Source: Rhizobium albus
GTDB taxonomy: Bacteria > Pseudomonadota > Alphaproteobacteria > Rhizobiales > Rhizobiaceae
DNA length: 64,000 bases
Direction of reading: 5' to 3'
Assembly: GCA_030160035.1 (NCBI GenBank)
Contig: BSNO01000001.1
Span: 1,302,001-1,366,000, forward strand
Below are positions 56,527-64,000 of the stretch, one piece after another. Within the stretch, counting starts at the first letter, position 1. Each line of letters begins with the position of its first letter. The notes beneath the pieces were generated by a model. The model had not been told where the DNA came from. It saw only the letters and a program-made list of their open reading frames with translations, and made no database searches. The translations under genes were made by a program, and so were the position numbers.

Positions 56527-56982
56527 CTAACGCTCGCTGGAACTACTGTCTGCCGCATATCGCTCCAGCGCAGCCATGGCCTCGACCAGATGGTCGGTGG
56601 CCTCGGGGCCGATCGCCGACAGCAGCTTCGACTCGTAAGTGCGGGCCATGCTCGAAAGCTCCTGAAAGCGCAGGCCGCCCTCGCGCGTCAGTTGCAGCCG
56701 TTCCACCCGTCGATCTGCGTCATCTGTTGTCCGGCTGATCCATCGACGCTTCTCCAGTGAAAAGACGGCGCGGCTGACCTTTGTCTTGTGCATGGATGAG
56801 TGCGCGCCGATCGCCGTTGCCGTGATCGTGCCGAACTGGCCGATGGTGGCGAAGACGCGCCATTCGGGTCGGGTCAAACCGTAACGCTCGCGGTAGAGCG
56901 CGGCAAAATCGCGGCTGACGATTTCGGCCGCACGTGCCAGCCGATAGGGCAGGAACTCTTCCAATTTCAGGGTCGATGTCAC
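56527..56982 (-). CDS. MarR-family transcriptional regulator
   Basis: The 151-residue winged-helix protein has the MarR core [67 protein letters not shown], including the recognition helix and the DDRRV-type wing. It is divergent from hmgA with 91 bases between starts. By position it is likely to control the aromatic catabolism operon, perhaps in response to homogentisate or a phenolic acid. Confidence 0.92.
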   Translation of the reverse strand: MTSTLKLEEFLPYRLARAAEIVSRDFAALYRERYGLTRPEWRVFATIGQFGTITATAIGAHSSMHKTKVSRAVFSLEKRRWISRTTDDADRRVERLQLTREGGLRFQELSSMARTYESKLLSAIGPEATDHLVEAMAALERYAADSSSSER

Positions 56983-57014
56983 GATCGTCTCTCTCGCTCG
57001 GCGGTGGCTTGATA

Positions 57015-57036
57015 GTTACAAAATAGAACGGTTACA
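57015..57036. promoter_or_regulatory. Candidate MarR operator in the hmgA promoter region
   Basis: GTTACA occurs twice (57015-57020 and 57031-57036), and GTT-N9-AAC (57015-57029) forms an imperfect dyad between them. The patch is A/T-rich inside GC-rich sequence, centred between the divergent MarR and hmgA starts, where such regulators normally bind. Sequence evidence alone is weak. Confidence 0.35.
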
Positions 57037-57073
57037 TCCGCAACGAATTTCACGTGGATGGGAGGAGACCGCC

Positions 57074-58399
57074 ATGTCGCCGCGCTACATGCCGGGTTTC
57101 GGAAATGATTTCGAAACGGAATCGCTGCCCGGCGCCTTGCCCCAGGGCCGCAACTCGCCCCAGAGGCCAGCCTATGGGCTGTACGCCGAGCAGCTGTCGG
57201 GCTCTCCCTTCACGGCGCCGCGCGGCACCAATGAGCGATCCTGGCTCTACCGCATCCGCCCGAGCGTGAAGCACACGGGCCGGTTCTCGCGGATCGACAT
57301 GCCGTTCTGGAAGAGCGCGCCTTGTCTCGATGACCATTCGCTGGCGCTCGGTCAGTTGCGATGGGATCCGGTGCCGGCTCCAGACGGACCGACGAACTTC
57401 CTGGCCGGCATCCGCACGATGACCACGGCCGGTGATGCGATCGGCCAGGTGGGCATGGCGGCCCACGCCTATGTGTTCAACCAGGACATGGTCGACGACT
57501 ATTTCTTCAATGCCGACGGCGAGATGCTGATCGTTCCTCAGGACGGCACGATCCGCATCTTCACCGAAATGGGCGTCGTCGACGTGGAGCCGCAGGAAAT
57601 CGCGCTGCTCCCGCGTGGCATGATGGCGAAAGTCTCGATCGTCGAGCCGGGCAGGGACGGCTTCGCCCGCGGCTATATCTGCGAGAATTACGGAGCGAAG
57701 TTCACGCTGCCGGATCGTGGGCCGATCGGTGCCAACTGCCTGGCCAATCCGCGAGACTTCAAGACGCCTGTTGCCGCTTACGAAGACAAGGAAACGCCCT
57801 GTCGCGTGACCGTAAAGTGGTGCGGCCAGTTCCATGTCACCGAGATCGGTCATTCGCCGCTCGATGTCGTCGCCTGGCACGGCAACTACACGCCCTACAA
57901 GTACGATTTGCGCACATTCTCGCCCGTCGGCGCAATCCTCTTCGATCATCCGGACCCGTCGATCTTCACGGTGCTGACTGCGCCGACGGAGGAGGCGGGT
58001 ACCGCGAATGTGGATTTCGTCATTTTCCCGCCGCGCTGGATGGTAGCGGAAAACACGTTCCGTCCGCCTTGGTATCATCGCAACATCATGAGCGAATTCA
58101 TGGGCCTGATCACCGGCCAGTACGATGCCAAGGAAAAGGGTTTTGTGCCGGGCGGCATGAGCCTTCACAACATGATGCTGGCGCATGGCCCCGACGCGCC
58201 GGGCTTCGACAAGGCCTCCAACGCCGAACTGAAGCCGGTGAAGCTCGAGAACACCATGGCGTTCATGTTCGAGACGCGGTTTCCGCAGCAACTCACCCGC
58301 TTCGCGGCGGAGCTAGAGACGCTGCAGGACGACTATATGGATTGCTGGAACGGCCTGGAACGGCGCTTCGACGGAACACCGGAGGGCCGCTCTTCGTGA
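57074..58399 (+). CDS. hmgA: Homogentisate 1,2-dioxygenase
   Basis: The 441-residue protein starts [63 protein letters not shown], the family opening. It carries the iron-binding [29 protein letters not shown] and the Glu/His region [16 protein letters not shown]. It opens homogentisate to maleylacetoacetate. It heads a plus-strand operon. Its stop overlaps the next start (GTGA). Confidence 0.97.
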   Translation: MSPRYMPGFGNDFETESLPGALPQGRNSPQRPAYGLYAEQLSGSPFTAPRGTNERSWLYRIRPSVKHTGRFSRIDMPFWKSAPCLDDHSLALGQLRWDPVPAPDGPTNFLAGIRTMTTAGDAIGQVGMAAHAYVFNQDMVDDYFFNADGEMLIVPQDGTIRIFTEMGVVDVEPQEIALLPRGMMAKVSIVEPGRDGFARGYICENYGAKFTLPDRGPIGANCLANPRDFKTPVAAYEDKETPCRVTVKWCGQFHVTEIGHSPLDVVAWHGNYTPYKYDLRTFSPVGAILFDHPDPSIFTVLTAPTEEAGTANVDFVIFPPRWMVAENTFRPPWYHRNIMSEFMGLITGQYDAKEKGFVPGGMSLHNMMLAHGPDAPGFDKASNAELKPVKLENTMAFMFETRFPQQLTRFAAELETLQDDYMDCWNGLERRFDGTPEGRSS

Positions 58400-59298
58400 A
58401 GGAGCGCCTCGTTCTTCTGGGCACGAAAGGTGGTCCTGCCATCCGCCCGTTGCCCCAAGGCGGCAGCGGTCCATGGCCGACGTCATCCCTGGTTGAGATC
58501 GAAGGGAAACGGATCGTCATCGACTGCGGCCTCGGCGTCACGCGTGGTCTCGTCGATGCCGGCGTGCGGCTCGCCGAACTCGATCTGATCTTCATCACCC
58601 ATCTTCACTCCGATCATGTGCTGGAACTCGGCCCGCTCATCCACACGGCCTGGACGGCGGGGCTGAAGACGCCTGTGACGGTCCACGGACCGGTTGGAAT
58701 TGTCGATTACTTTACCGGCTTCCTCGCATCCATGCGGTTCGACATCGATCTGAGGATCGCAGACGAGGGGCGTCCCGATCTTCGTGGTCTCATCCATGTC
58801 ATCGAGTTTTCCGAGGGCGTGGTGCTTGAAGAGGATGGACTGACCGTCGCGGCGCTCAGGGTCGATCATCCGCCGGTGACGGAATGCTTCGCGCTGCGCT
58901 TTGAGGTCGAAGATGCGTGCATCGTCTTTTCCTCCGACACCGCCTGTTTCCCGCCGCTCGCCGAGTTCGCCCGCGGCGCCGATATCCTCGTTCATGAAGC
59001 CATGCTTGCTGCCGGCGTCGATCGGCTCGTCGCGCGCACCGGCAATGGCGATCGGTTGAAGCAGCATCTGATCGCAAGCCACACCATGGCGGAGGATGCC
59101 GGCCACATCGCTTCCTTGGCGGGCGTCGGCCATCTCGTGCTCCATCATCTCATCCCGGCGGACGATCCGGAATTTTCCGAAGCCGACTGGCTGGCGGCGG
59201 TGGCCAAGACGTGGGACGGTCGCCTCACCATTGGCCGGGACGGCCTGGAGATCGCACTGCCGGCCGCTAAGGCCGAAACCGGGAGAGAGAGCGCATGA
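58396..59298 (+). CDS. MBL-fold metal-dependent hydrolase (RNase Z-like fold)
   Basis: The 300-residue protein has a canonical metal site HLHSDH (69-74), the DCG start motif (IVIDCGLGV), [27 protein letters not shown] and [24 protein letters not shown], typical of a broad MBL subfamily that includes RNase Z and many small-molecule hydrolases. It starts at a GTG overlapping hmgA (GTGA) and overlaps the FAH gene (ATGA). Co-transcription suggests a role in homogentisate degradation, but the substrate is not known. Confidence 0.88.
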   Translation: MKERLVLLGTKGGPAIRPLPQGGSGPWPTSSLVEIEGKRIVIDCGLGVTRGLVDAGVRLAELDLIFITHLHSDHVLELGPLIHTAWTAGLKTPVTVHGPVGIVDYFTGFLASMRFDIDLRIADEGRPDLRGLIHVIEFSEGVVLEEDGLTVAALRVDHPPVTECFALRFEVEDACIVFSSDTACFPPLAEFARGADILVHEAMLAAGVDRLVARTGNGDRLKQHLIASHTMAEDAGHIASLAGVGHLVLHHLIPADDPEFSEADWLAAVAKTWDGRLTIGRDGLEIALPAAKAETGRESA

Positions 59299-60311
59299 AA
59301 CTGGCAACCTTGAAGGATCGCACGCGGGACGGCCGGCTGGTCGTGGTGTCGAAGGATTTGACGCTGTGTTCCGAGGTCGGCCACATTGCGCGTACGCTTC
59401 AGGCCGCGCTCGACGATTGGGCGCATGTCGCCCCCCGTCTGAAGCGCGTTTACGACGGCATGATGACCGGGTCGCAGCCGACCATGCGTTTCCACGAGCA
59501 TGATGCGCATTCGCCGCTGCCGCGCGCTTACCAGTGGGCGGATGGCTCGGCCTACGTTAATCACGTCGAACTGGTCCGCAAGGCCCGGGGCGCCGAGATG
59601 CCGGCAAGCTTCTGGGAAGACCCGCTGATTTACCAGGGAGGATCCGACAGCTTCCTGCCGCCGCGCGATCCGATCCGCATGGCGGACGAAGCCTATGGCA
59701 TCGACATGGAAGGCGAGATCGCTGTCATCGTCGACGACGTGCCGATGGGTGCGTCGATCAATGAGGCCCGCGCGGCGATACGATTGGTGATGCTGGTCAA
59801 CGACGTGTCGTTGCGTGGCCTCATCCCGGGCGAACTGGCGAAAGGCTTCGGCTTCTACCAGTCCAAACCGTCCTCCGCATTTTCCCCCGTAGCCGTAACG
59901 CCCGACGAGTTGGGCGACGCGTGGGACGGCGGCAAGCTGCATCTTCCGCTTTCGGTCGATCTGAACGGCAAGCCCTTCGGCCGGGCCGATGCCGGCAAGG
60001 ATATGACCTTCGATTTCCCTCAGCTGATCGCCCATGCCGCGAAGACCCGGCCCTTGTCGGCCGGCACGATCATCGGCTCCGGAACCGTGTCCAACAAACT
60101 CGAGGGTGCGCCAGGCAAGCCGGTCGGCGAGGGCGGAGTTGGATATTCCTGCATCGCGGAAATCCGCATGATCGAAACGATCGCCGGCGGCAAGCCGCTG
60201 ACGCCGTTCATGAAATTCGGCGATACGGTCCGCATCGAAATGAAAGACAAGACCGGTCATTCGATCTTCGGAGCGATCGAGCAGACGGTTGAGACATACG
60301 AAAAGGAATAG
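59295..60311 (+). CDS. Fumarylacetoacetate hydrolase family protein
   Basis: The 338-residue enzyme has the FAH fold motifs DPLIYQGGSDSFLPPRDPIRM, the metal-binding EGEIAVIVDDVPMG (MEGEIA) and GFGFYQSKPSSAFSPVAVTPDELG, and the C-terminal SAGTIIGSGTVSNK. In a homogentisate operon it most likely cleaves fumarylacetoacetate to fumarate and acetoacetate. No maleylacetoacetate isomerase gene is present in the window. It starts in an ATGA overlap. Confidence 0.88.
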   Translation: MKLATLKDRTRDGRLVVVSKDLTLCSEVGHIARTLQAALDDWAHVAPRLKRVYDGMMTGSQPTMRFHEHDAHSPLPRAYQWADGSAYVNHVELVRKARGAEMPASFWEDPLIYQGGSDSFLPPRDPIRMADEAYGIDMEGEIAVIVDDVPMGASINEARAAIRLVMLVNDVSLRGLIPGELAKGFGFYQSKPSSAFSPVAVTPDELGDAWDGGKLHLPLSVDLNGKPFGRADAGKDMTFDFPQLIAHAAKTRPLSAGTIIGSGTVSNKLEGAPGKPVGEGGVGYSCIAEIRMIETIAGGKPLTPFMKFGDTVRIEMKDKTGHSIFGAIEQTVETYEKE

Positions 60312-60317
60312 ATCACG

Positions 60318-61268
60318 ATGGCAAAAGCGTTCGCGTCGCAAGGCGACATGGCCGACAAGAAGATTTCGTTCACCGAGGTGGGCCGGGATCTCTGGGCGTT
60401 CACCGCCGAAGGCGACCCCAATACGGGCGTGATCATCGGTGACGACAGCGTCATGATCGTCGACGCGCAGGCGACGCCACGGCTGGCCAACATGGTCGTC
60501 GAAAAGGTTCGCTCCGTCACGGACAAGCCGATCAAGCACGTGGTGCTGACGCATTACCATGCGGTGCGGGTGCTCGGAGCTTCGGCGTACTCGGCTTCCG
60601 AAATTATCATGTCGGACAAGGCGCGCGCGATGGTGGTGGAGCGCGGGCAGGAAGACTGGGACTCGGAATTCGAGCGCTTTCCCCGGCTGTTCCAGGGCCA
60701 TGAAAGCATCCCGGGCCTTACCTGGCCGACGCAGACATTCGCAGGCCGCATGACAGTCTATCTTGGCTCGCGGCGCGTCGATCTCATGCATCTCGGCCGC
60801 GCGCACACCGCCGGCGACATCGTCGCCTACGTTCCGGACGAGAACGTGATGTTTACCGGCGACATCGTCGAATATCACTCAGCCTGCTACTGCGGGGATG
60901 GCCATTTCGGCGATTGGGGCGGCACGCTTGATGCCATCAACGCCTTCGATGTCGACGCGATCGCGCCCGGCCGCGGCGATGCGCTCGTTGGAAAGGCGCT
61001 TGTGGGCGAGGCAATCGAGAACACGCGCGATTTCGTCGACAGCACCTTCCGCCCGGCACAGCGCATCGCCGCACGCGGGGGCTCGCTGAAAGAGACATGG
61101 GATGCGGTGCGCGCCGAGTGCGATCCGAAATTCGCCAGCTACGCCATCTATGAGCACTGCCTGCCGTTTAACGTTGCTCGCGCCTATGACGAGGCCCGCG
61201 GCATCGACACGCCGCGCATCTGGACGGCCGAGCGCGACAAGGCGATGTGGAATGCGCTGCAAGCCTGA
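60318..61268 (+). CDS. MBL-fold protein with altered metal-binding motif
   Basis: The 316-residue protein has the MBL-fold frame (TGVIIGDDSVMIVDAQATPRLANMV; HLGRAHTAGDIVAYVPDENVMFTGDIVEYHSACYCGDGHF). The usual HxHxDH is replaced by H79-Y-H81-A-V83-R84. Two histidines remain, but the Asp and final His are Val and Arg; later ligand-like His and Asp residues are present. It may bind one metal or have lost hydrolysis. It lies 6 bases after the FAH gene in the same operon. Confidence 0.85.
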   Translation: MAKAFASQGDMADKKISFTEVGRDLWAFTAEGDPNTGVIIGDDSVMIVDAQATPRLANMVVEKVRSVTDKPIKHVVLTHYHAVRVLGASAYSASEIIMSDKARAMVVERGQEDWDSEFERFPRLFQGHESIPGLTWPTQTFAGRMTVYLGSRRVDLMHLGRAHTAGDIVAYVPDENVMFTGDIVEYHSACYCGDGHFGDWGGTLDAINAFDVDAIAPGRGDALVGKALVGEAIENTRDFVDSTFRPAQRIAARGGSLKETWDAVRAECDPKFASYAIYEHCLPFNVARAYDEARGIDTPRIWTAERDKAMWNALQA

Positions 61269-61298
61269 CGGAGATGAAACGAAGACCGTTGCCCGGCT

Positions 61299-61670
61299 TC
61301 AAGCGATATCCACCGTATATCGCTTGAGCTGCCTGTCTGCCGTCAGAATGGTCAAGCCAACTGTCTTTGCCTGGGCGATGAGAAGCCGATCGAAGGGATC
61401 GCGATGATGCTGCGGCAGGTCTTTCAGAGCGTCGATGTGCGCCAGCTCGATCGGCAGAATGGAGAAGCCGGCGCTCTCGATCTTTTCGTTCAGCTTTGGC
61501 GGCGCCTCAAGCTTTCCCAGTGCAGTCTTGATCGCGATTTCCCAAAGCGAAGCGATGCTGACGAAGATCAGCGCGTCGGAATTCAGGATCGCCGTATGCT
61601 GTTCGGACAGCTCATCCGATCCATCAAGCGCCCAGATCAGGACATGCGTATCCGCCAGATAGGCGGTCAC
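61299..61670 (-). CDS. PIN-domain toxin
   Basis: The 123-residue protein starts MTAYLADTHVLIWALDGSDELSEQH. It has the PIN acidic residues in ADTHVL, SLWEIAIKTALGKL, HHRDPFDRLLIAQA and LTADRQL, the VapC-like type II toxin pattern paired with Phd/YefM antitoxins. The active-site quartet is intact. It starts at a GTG overlapping the antitoxin stop (GTGA). It is antisense to the surrounding aromatic operon. Confidence 0.9.
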   Translation of the reverse strand: MTAYLADTHVLIWALDGSDELSEQHTAILNSDALIFVSIASLWEIAIKTALGKLEAPPKLNEKIESAGFSILPIELAHIDALKDLPQHHRDPFDRLLIAQAKTVGLTILTADRQLKRYTVDIA

Positions 61671-61891
61671 TTGATATACTCGTCCCATTCGGGACCAAGC
61701 ACATCGAAATCTTCTGCGATTTTGAATTGTCCCTTGAACGCACCGATCCTCGGCAGTCGTTCCACCGGCTTCTCCGCGCTGACCTTCACGTACGGTTTGC
61801 CATGCCGCGTCACGACGATGTCTTCGCCGGCGGCTGCCTTGCGCAGGATTTCGGACAAATTCGCCTTCATTTCCGCAACGGTGACGTTCAT
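61667..61891 (-). CDS. Phd/YefM-family antitoxin
   Basis: The 74-residue protein starts MNVTVAEMKANLSEILRKAAAGEDIVVTRHGKPYVKV, the Phd/YefM DNA-binding fold (short helix, strand, T-RHGKP turn). The C-terminal tail IAEDFDVLGPEWDEYIK should bind the toxin. The ATG at 61891 follows GGAG. A perfect palindrome just upstream is the likely autoregulatory operator. Confidence 0.9.
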   Translation of the reverse strand: MNVTVAEMKANLSEILRKAAAGEDIVVTRHGKPYVKVSAEKPVERLPRIGAFKGQFKIAEDFDVLGPEWDEYIK

Positions 61892-61904
61892 GGCGAGCTC
61901 CAAG

Positions 61905-61920
61905 AATTATGGCCATAATT
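61905..61920. promoter_or_regulatory. Palindromic operator of the toxin-antitoxin pair
   Basis: AATTATGGCCATAATT is a perfect 16-bp palindrome that ends 14 bases upstream of the antitoxin ATG. A second half-like copy, TAGGCCATA, follows at 61921-61929. Position and symmetry match autorepression by Phd/YefM complexes. The site also lies about 35 bases before the monooxygenase start on the other strand. Confidence 0.8.
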
Positions 61921-61954
61921 TAGGCCATACCCGCTATTTCCGCAAGGAAGCCTG

Positions 61955-63574
61955 ATGCCGAGCTTCACCCACACGCCGTTCGAAGTCACTTGTCCGCCGG
62001 AGCTTGCAGGCGGGGCGGTGCCCGAGCGGTACCCGGTCGTCATCGTCGGGGCAGGGCCGATCGGTCTGGCTCTCGCGATCGATCTCGCGCTGAAGGGCGT
62101 GGCTTCGGTCGTGCTCGACGACAACGACGTTGTGTCGGTCGGTTCGCGGGCCATCTGCTGGGCGAAGCGGTCGCTCGAAATCTTCGACCGTCTCGGTGTT
62201 GCCGATCGCATGCTGGCGAAGGGCGTCACCTGGAAGGTCGGCCGCTTGTTCCACCGCAACCGCGAGGTCTACAATTTCGATCTGCTACCTGAAGCCGGGC
62301 ACAAGATGCCGGCATTCATCAACCTCCAGCAATATTACGTCGAGCAGTATCTCGTCGACCGGTCCCGCGACTTCCCGGATCTGATCGATTTGCGCTTCCG
62401 CAACAAGGTCGTGGCGCTGCGCCAGCAGGGCGATGGCGCGCGTCTTTCGGTAGAGACGCCATTCGGCGCCTACGACCTGACCGCAGACTGGCTGATGGCT
62501 TGCGATGGGTCGAGATCCGCGCTGCGCGACATGATGGGACTGGAATTCAGCGGCCGGCTGTTCGAAGAGCGCTTCCTCATCGCCGACATTCGCATGGACG
62601 ACGACCTCTTTGCTTCCGGCGCGGCCGAGCGGCATTTCTGGTTCGAGCCTCCGTTTCACGAGGGGCAATCGGCGCTTCTCCACAAGCAGCCCGACAACAT
62701 CTACCGCATCGACCTTCAACTTAGCTGGGATGCCGATCCCGTCGAAGAGAAGCAATCGGAGAAGGTGCTTCCGCGCATCCGCGCCATCGTCGGCGACAGG
62801 CCGTTCGAACTCGACTGGGTCTCCGTCTACACTTTCCAGTGCCGCCGGCTCGATCGGTTCGTGCATGGCCGTGTCGTCTTCGTCGGCGATAGCGCGCATG
62901 TGGTGTCACCCTTCGGAGCGCGCGGCGGCAATGGCGGCATGCACGACGTCGACAATCTCGGCTGGAAGCTTGCGGCGGTCATCCAGGGCAAGGCTTCGGA
63001 GGCGTTGATCGAGAGCTACAACGAAGAGCGTGTCCACGGCGCCGACGAAAACATTGGGCATTCCGCCAACGCGACCAATTTCATGACCCCGAAGACGGAG
63101 ATGGAGCGCATCTTCCGCGATGAGGTCCTTCGGCTTGCGGCCGACGCGCCCTTTGCCCGGCGTCTCGTCAATTCTGGCCGGCTGTCGCTGCCCTGTTCGC
63201 TGGAAGGGCTGTCGCTGCAGACGCCGTGCGACGCCGGCGCACCCGTCAAACCGGGCACTGTTCTGCCCGATGCGCCGTTGCTCAAGGGCAACCGCTCGAC
63301 CTGGCTGGTGAACGAGATCGGCGGCGAATTCTGCCTGCTGACCACGGAACGTGACCGGCCAATGTCGCATGGCCTGCCGACGATCCAGATTGCGGCCGAT
63401 GCTTCGACCAGCGACGACTGCCTCATCGATCTGGACGGTCATGCGCTTAAGCGGCTCGGTCAGGGTTTCACCTATCTCGTTCGGCCGGACCAGCACATCG
63501 CGGCAGCGTTCGTCGCCCCCAGCGCCGACGACATTGCCACTGCACACCAACGGGCGCTTGGAGGCGGCCGATGA
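61955..63574 (+). CDS. FAD-dependent aromatic monooxygenase (MhpA/PheA-like)
   Basis: The 539-residue protein has the FAD motif VVIVGAGPIGLALAIDLALKGVASVVLDDND, the internal DG-S segment LMACDGSRSALRDMMGLEF, and the second FAD motif RVVFVGDSAHVVSPFGARGGNGGMHDVDNLGWKL of the aromatic hydroxylase family. In a homogentisate operon and paired with a small DUF2783 protein, a 3-hydroxyphenylacetate 6-hydroxylase-like role is a plausible inference. It overlaps the DUF2783 gene (ATGA). Confidence 0.9.
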   Translation: MPSFTHTPFEVTCPPELAGGAVPERYPVVIVGAGPIGLALAIDLALKGVASVVLDDNDVVSVGSRAICWAKRSLEIFDRLGVADRMLAKGVTWKVGRLFHRNREVYNFDLLPEAGHKMPAFINLQQYYVEQYLVDRSRDFPDLIDLRFRNKVVALRQQGDGARLSVETPFGAYDLTADWLMACDGSRSALRDMMGLEFSGRLFEERFLIADIRMDDDLFASGAAERHFWFEPPFHEGQSALLHKQPDNIYRIDLQLSWDADPVEEKQSEKVLPRIRAIVGDRPFELDWVSVYTFQCRRLDRFVHGRVVFVGDSAHVVSPFGARGGNGGMHDVDNLGWKLAAVIQGKASEALIESYNEERVHGADENIGHSANATNFMTPKTEMERIFRDEVLRLAADAPFARRLVNSGRLSLPCSLEGLSLQTPCDAGAPVKPGTVLPDAPLLKGNRSTWLVNEIGGEFCLLTTERDRPMSHGLPTIQIAADASTSDDCLIDLDGHALKRLGQGFTYLVRPDQHIAAAFVAPSADDIATAHQRALGGGR

Positions 63575-63768
63575 CCGACATCCTGCAAGACCGGCTGGGC
63601 CCCGCCGGCGATCGGTTCTATGCCGAGCTCATGACGGCGCAACGCGCTCTCTCCAACGAAGAAGCACAGCGCTTCAATGCACGGCTCATCCTCCTGATGG
63701 CGAACGCCATAGGCGATGGCGAGACGCTGTCTGCGCTGATCCGCGAGGCTGCGCGGAACAAGGCCTGA
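63571..63768 (+). CDS. DUF2783 small protein
   Basis: The 65-residue protein contains DRFYAELMTAQRALSNEEAQRFNARLILLMANAIGDGETLSALIREA, matching the DUF2783 pattern (short helices, ALN-L-LL-N-IGD). Its function is unknown. It starts in an ATGA overlap with the monooxygenase, so a partner role is likely. Two-component phenylacetate hydroxylases (MhaAB) also use a small coupling protein; whether DUF2783 is that partner is inference. Confidence 0.85.
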   Translation: MTDILQDRLGPAGDRFYAELMTAQRALSNEEAQRFNARLILLMANAIGDGETLSALIREAARNKA

Positions 63769-63785
63769 AGTCTCTTCCGTTTTAA

Positions 63786-63816
63786 CGTTGGAGCGCCTAT
63801 CCCTCGCGCTCCAACG
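63786..63816. repeat. Perfect 11-bp inverted repeat between DUF2783 and aldo/keto reductase genes
   Basis: CGTTGGAGCGC (63786-63796) and GCGCTCCAACG (63806-63816) are perfect reverse complements around a 9-base loop. Neither side is followed by a T run, so it may be a Rho-assisted terminator, an mRNA stem or a regulator-binding dyad. It lies between the operon end and the next ribosome-binding site (AAGGGAG). Confidence 0.6.
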
Positions 63817-63835
63817 CATGAAGGGAGATTGCGCC

Positions 63836-64000
63836 ATGGCATGGCAGCCGGCTGAAAACCGTTACGAAACGATGCGCTACAACCGTTGCGGCCGCAGCGG
63901 ATTGAGGCTTCCCGCGATCTCCCTCGGTCTCTGGCACAATTTCGGCGACGACACGCCCCATCAGACCAAGCGCGACATTTGCCGCCGCGCCTTCGATCTG
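63836..64000 (+). CDS. Aldo/keto reductase, YghZ/GPR-like (partial, cut by window edge)
   Basis: The first 55 residues read MAWQPAENRYETMRYNRCGR then SGLRLPAISLGLWHNFGDDT and PHQTKRDICRRAFDL. This closely follows the N terminus of the YghZ/L-glyceraldehyde 3-phosphate reductase family (Y-YCGKSGLRLPALSLGLWHNFG). An AAGGGAG ribosome-binding site precedes the ATG. The gene continues past base 64000. Confidence 0.85.
   Translation, partial: MAWQPAENRYETMRYNRCGRSGLRLPAISLGLWHNFGDDTPHQTKRDICRRAFDL

Noticed and set aside
59145-60878. 577-residue minus-strand ORF opposite the FAH and MBL genes
   Set aside because: Antisense shadow of the homogentisate operon; low-quality composition and no motif.

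Overview
The window is about 64 kb of GC-rich chromosome from an alphaproteobacterium, most likely Hyphomicrobiales (Rhizobiales; Rhizobium/Agrobacterium/Mesorhizobium/Hoeflea-like). This is inferred from protein character and synteny: a rhizobial-style scattered urease operon, a bdhA-xdh mixed operon, the four-gene Anbu cluster, a PuuD-type urate oxidase, and a homogentisate operon containing metallo-beta-lactamase-fold genes. I saw no rRNA, tRNA, CRISPR array, prophage or insertion sequence.

Layout. 1-0.9 kb: groES-groEL (minus, groEL cut by the window edge) with a degenerate CIRCE. 1-4.3 kb: usg, a CNNM/CBS membrane protein and a MATE exporter. 4.4-11.3 kb: urease ureDAB-C-EFG, interrupted by an antisense exported-protein gene, a host-attachment-family gene with an early in-frame stop, and a DUF2177 membrane protein. 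11.3-15.3 kb (minus): Anbu proteasome-like peptidase with transglutaminase-like, alpha-E and circularly permuted ATP-grasp genes. 15.5-17.8 kb: EamA transporter and RhlE-type helicase. 18.2-25.7 kb: a LivJ-like binding protein, a GAF/PAS/GGDEF/EAL protein and livGFHM (minus). 25.9-29.2 kb: proVWX (minus). 29.5-34.6 kb: hybrid histidine kinase, then divergent mnmD and an MnmC2-like FAD oxidoreductase.

34.6-49 kb is purine catabolism: puuE-uraD-alc-allA-uraH (plus), a vapBC module with a frameshifted toxin, then on the minus strand a LysR regulator, puuD and guaD, and further upstream bdhA-patatin-xdhABC. 49.3-55.2 kb is the urea ABC transporter urtABCDE behind a near-perfect sigma-54 promoter, with an unlisted small ORF between urtD and urtE. 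With the urease genes, the window encodes a nearly complete guanine/xanthine to urate to allantoin to glyoxylate and urea to ammonia route plus urea uptake, so nitrogen scavenging is its main theme.

55.2-64 kb: a Cu/Zn superoxide dismutase, a low-complexity secreted protein, a MarR regulator divergent from an aromatic operon (hmgA, MBL hydrolase, FAH-family hydrolase, second MBL protein with an altered metal motif, FAD monooxygenase, DUF2783 protein), interrupted by an antisense Phd/YefM-PIN toxin-antitoxin pair with a perfect palindromic operator, and the start of a YghZ-type aldo/keto reductase.

All functions are assigned by reading motifs and recalling families; no database search was run.
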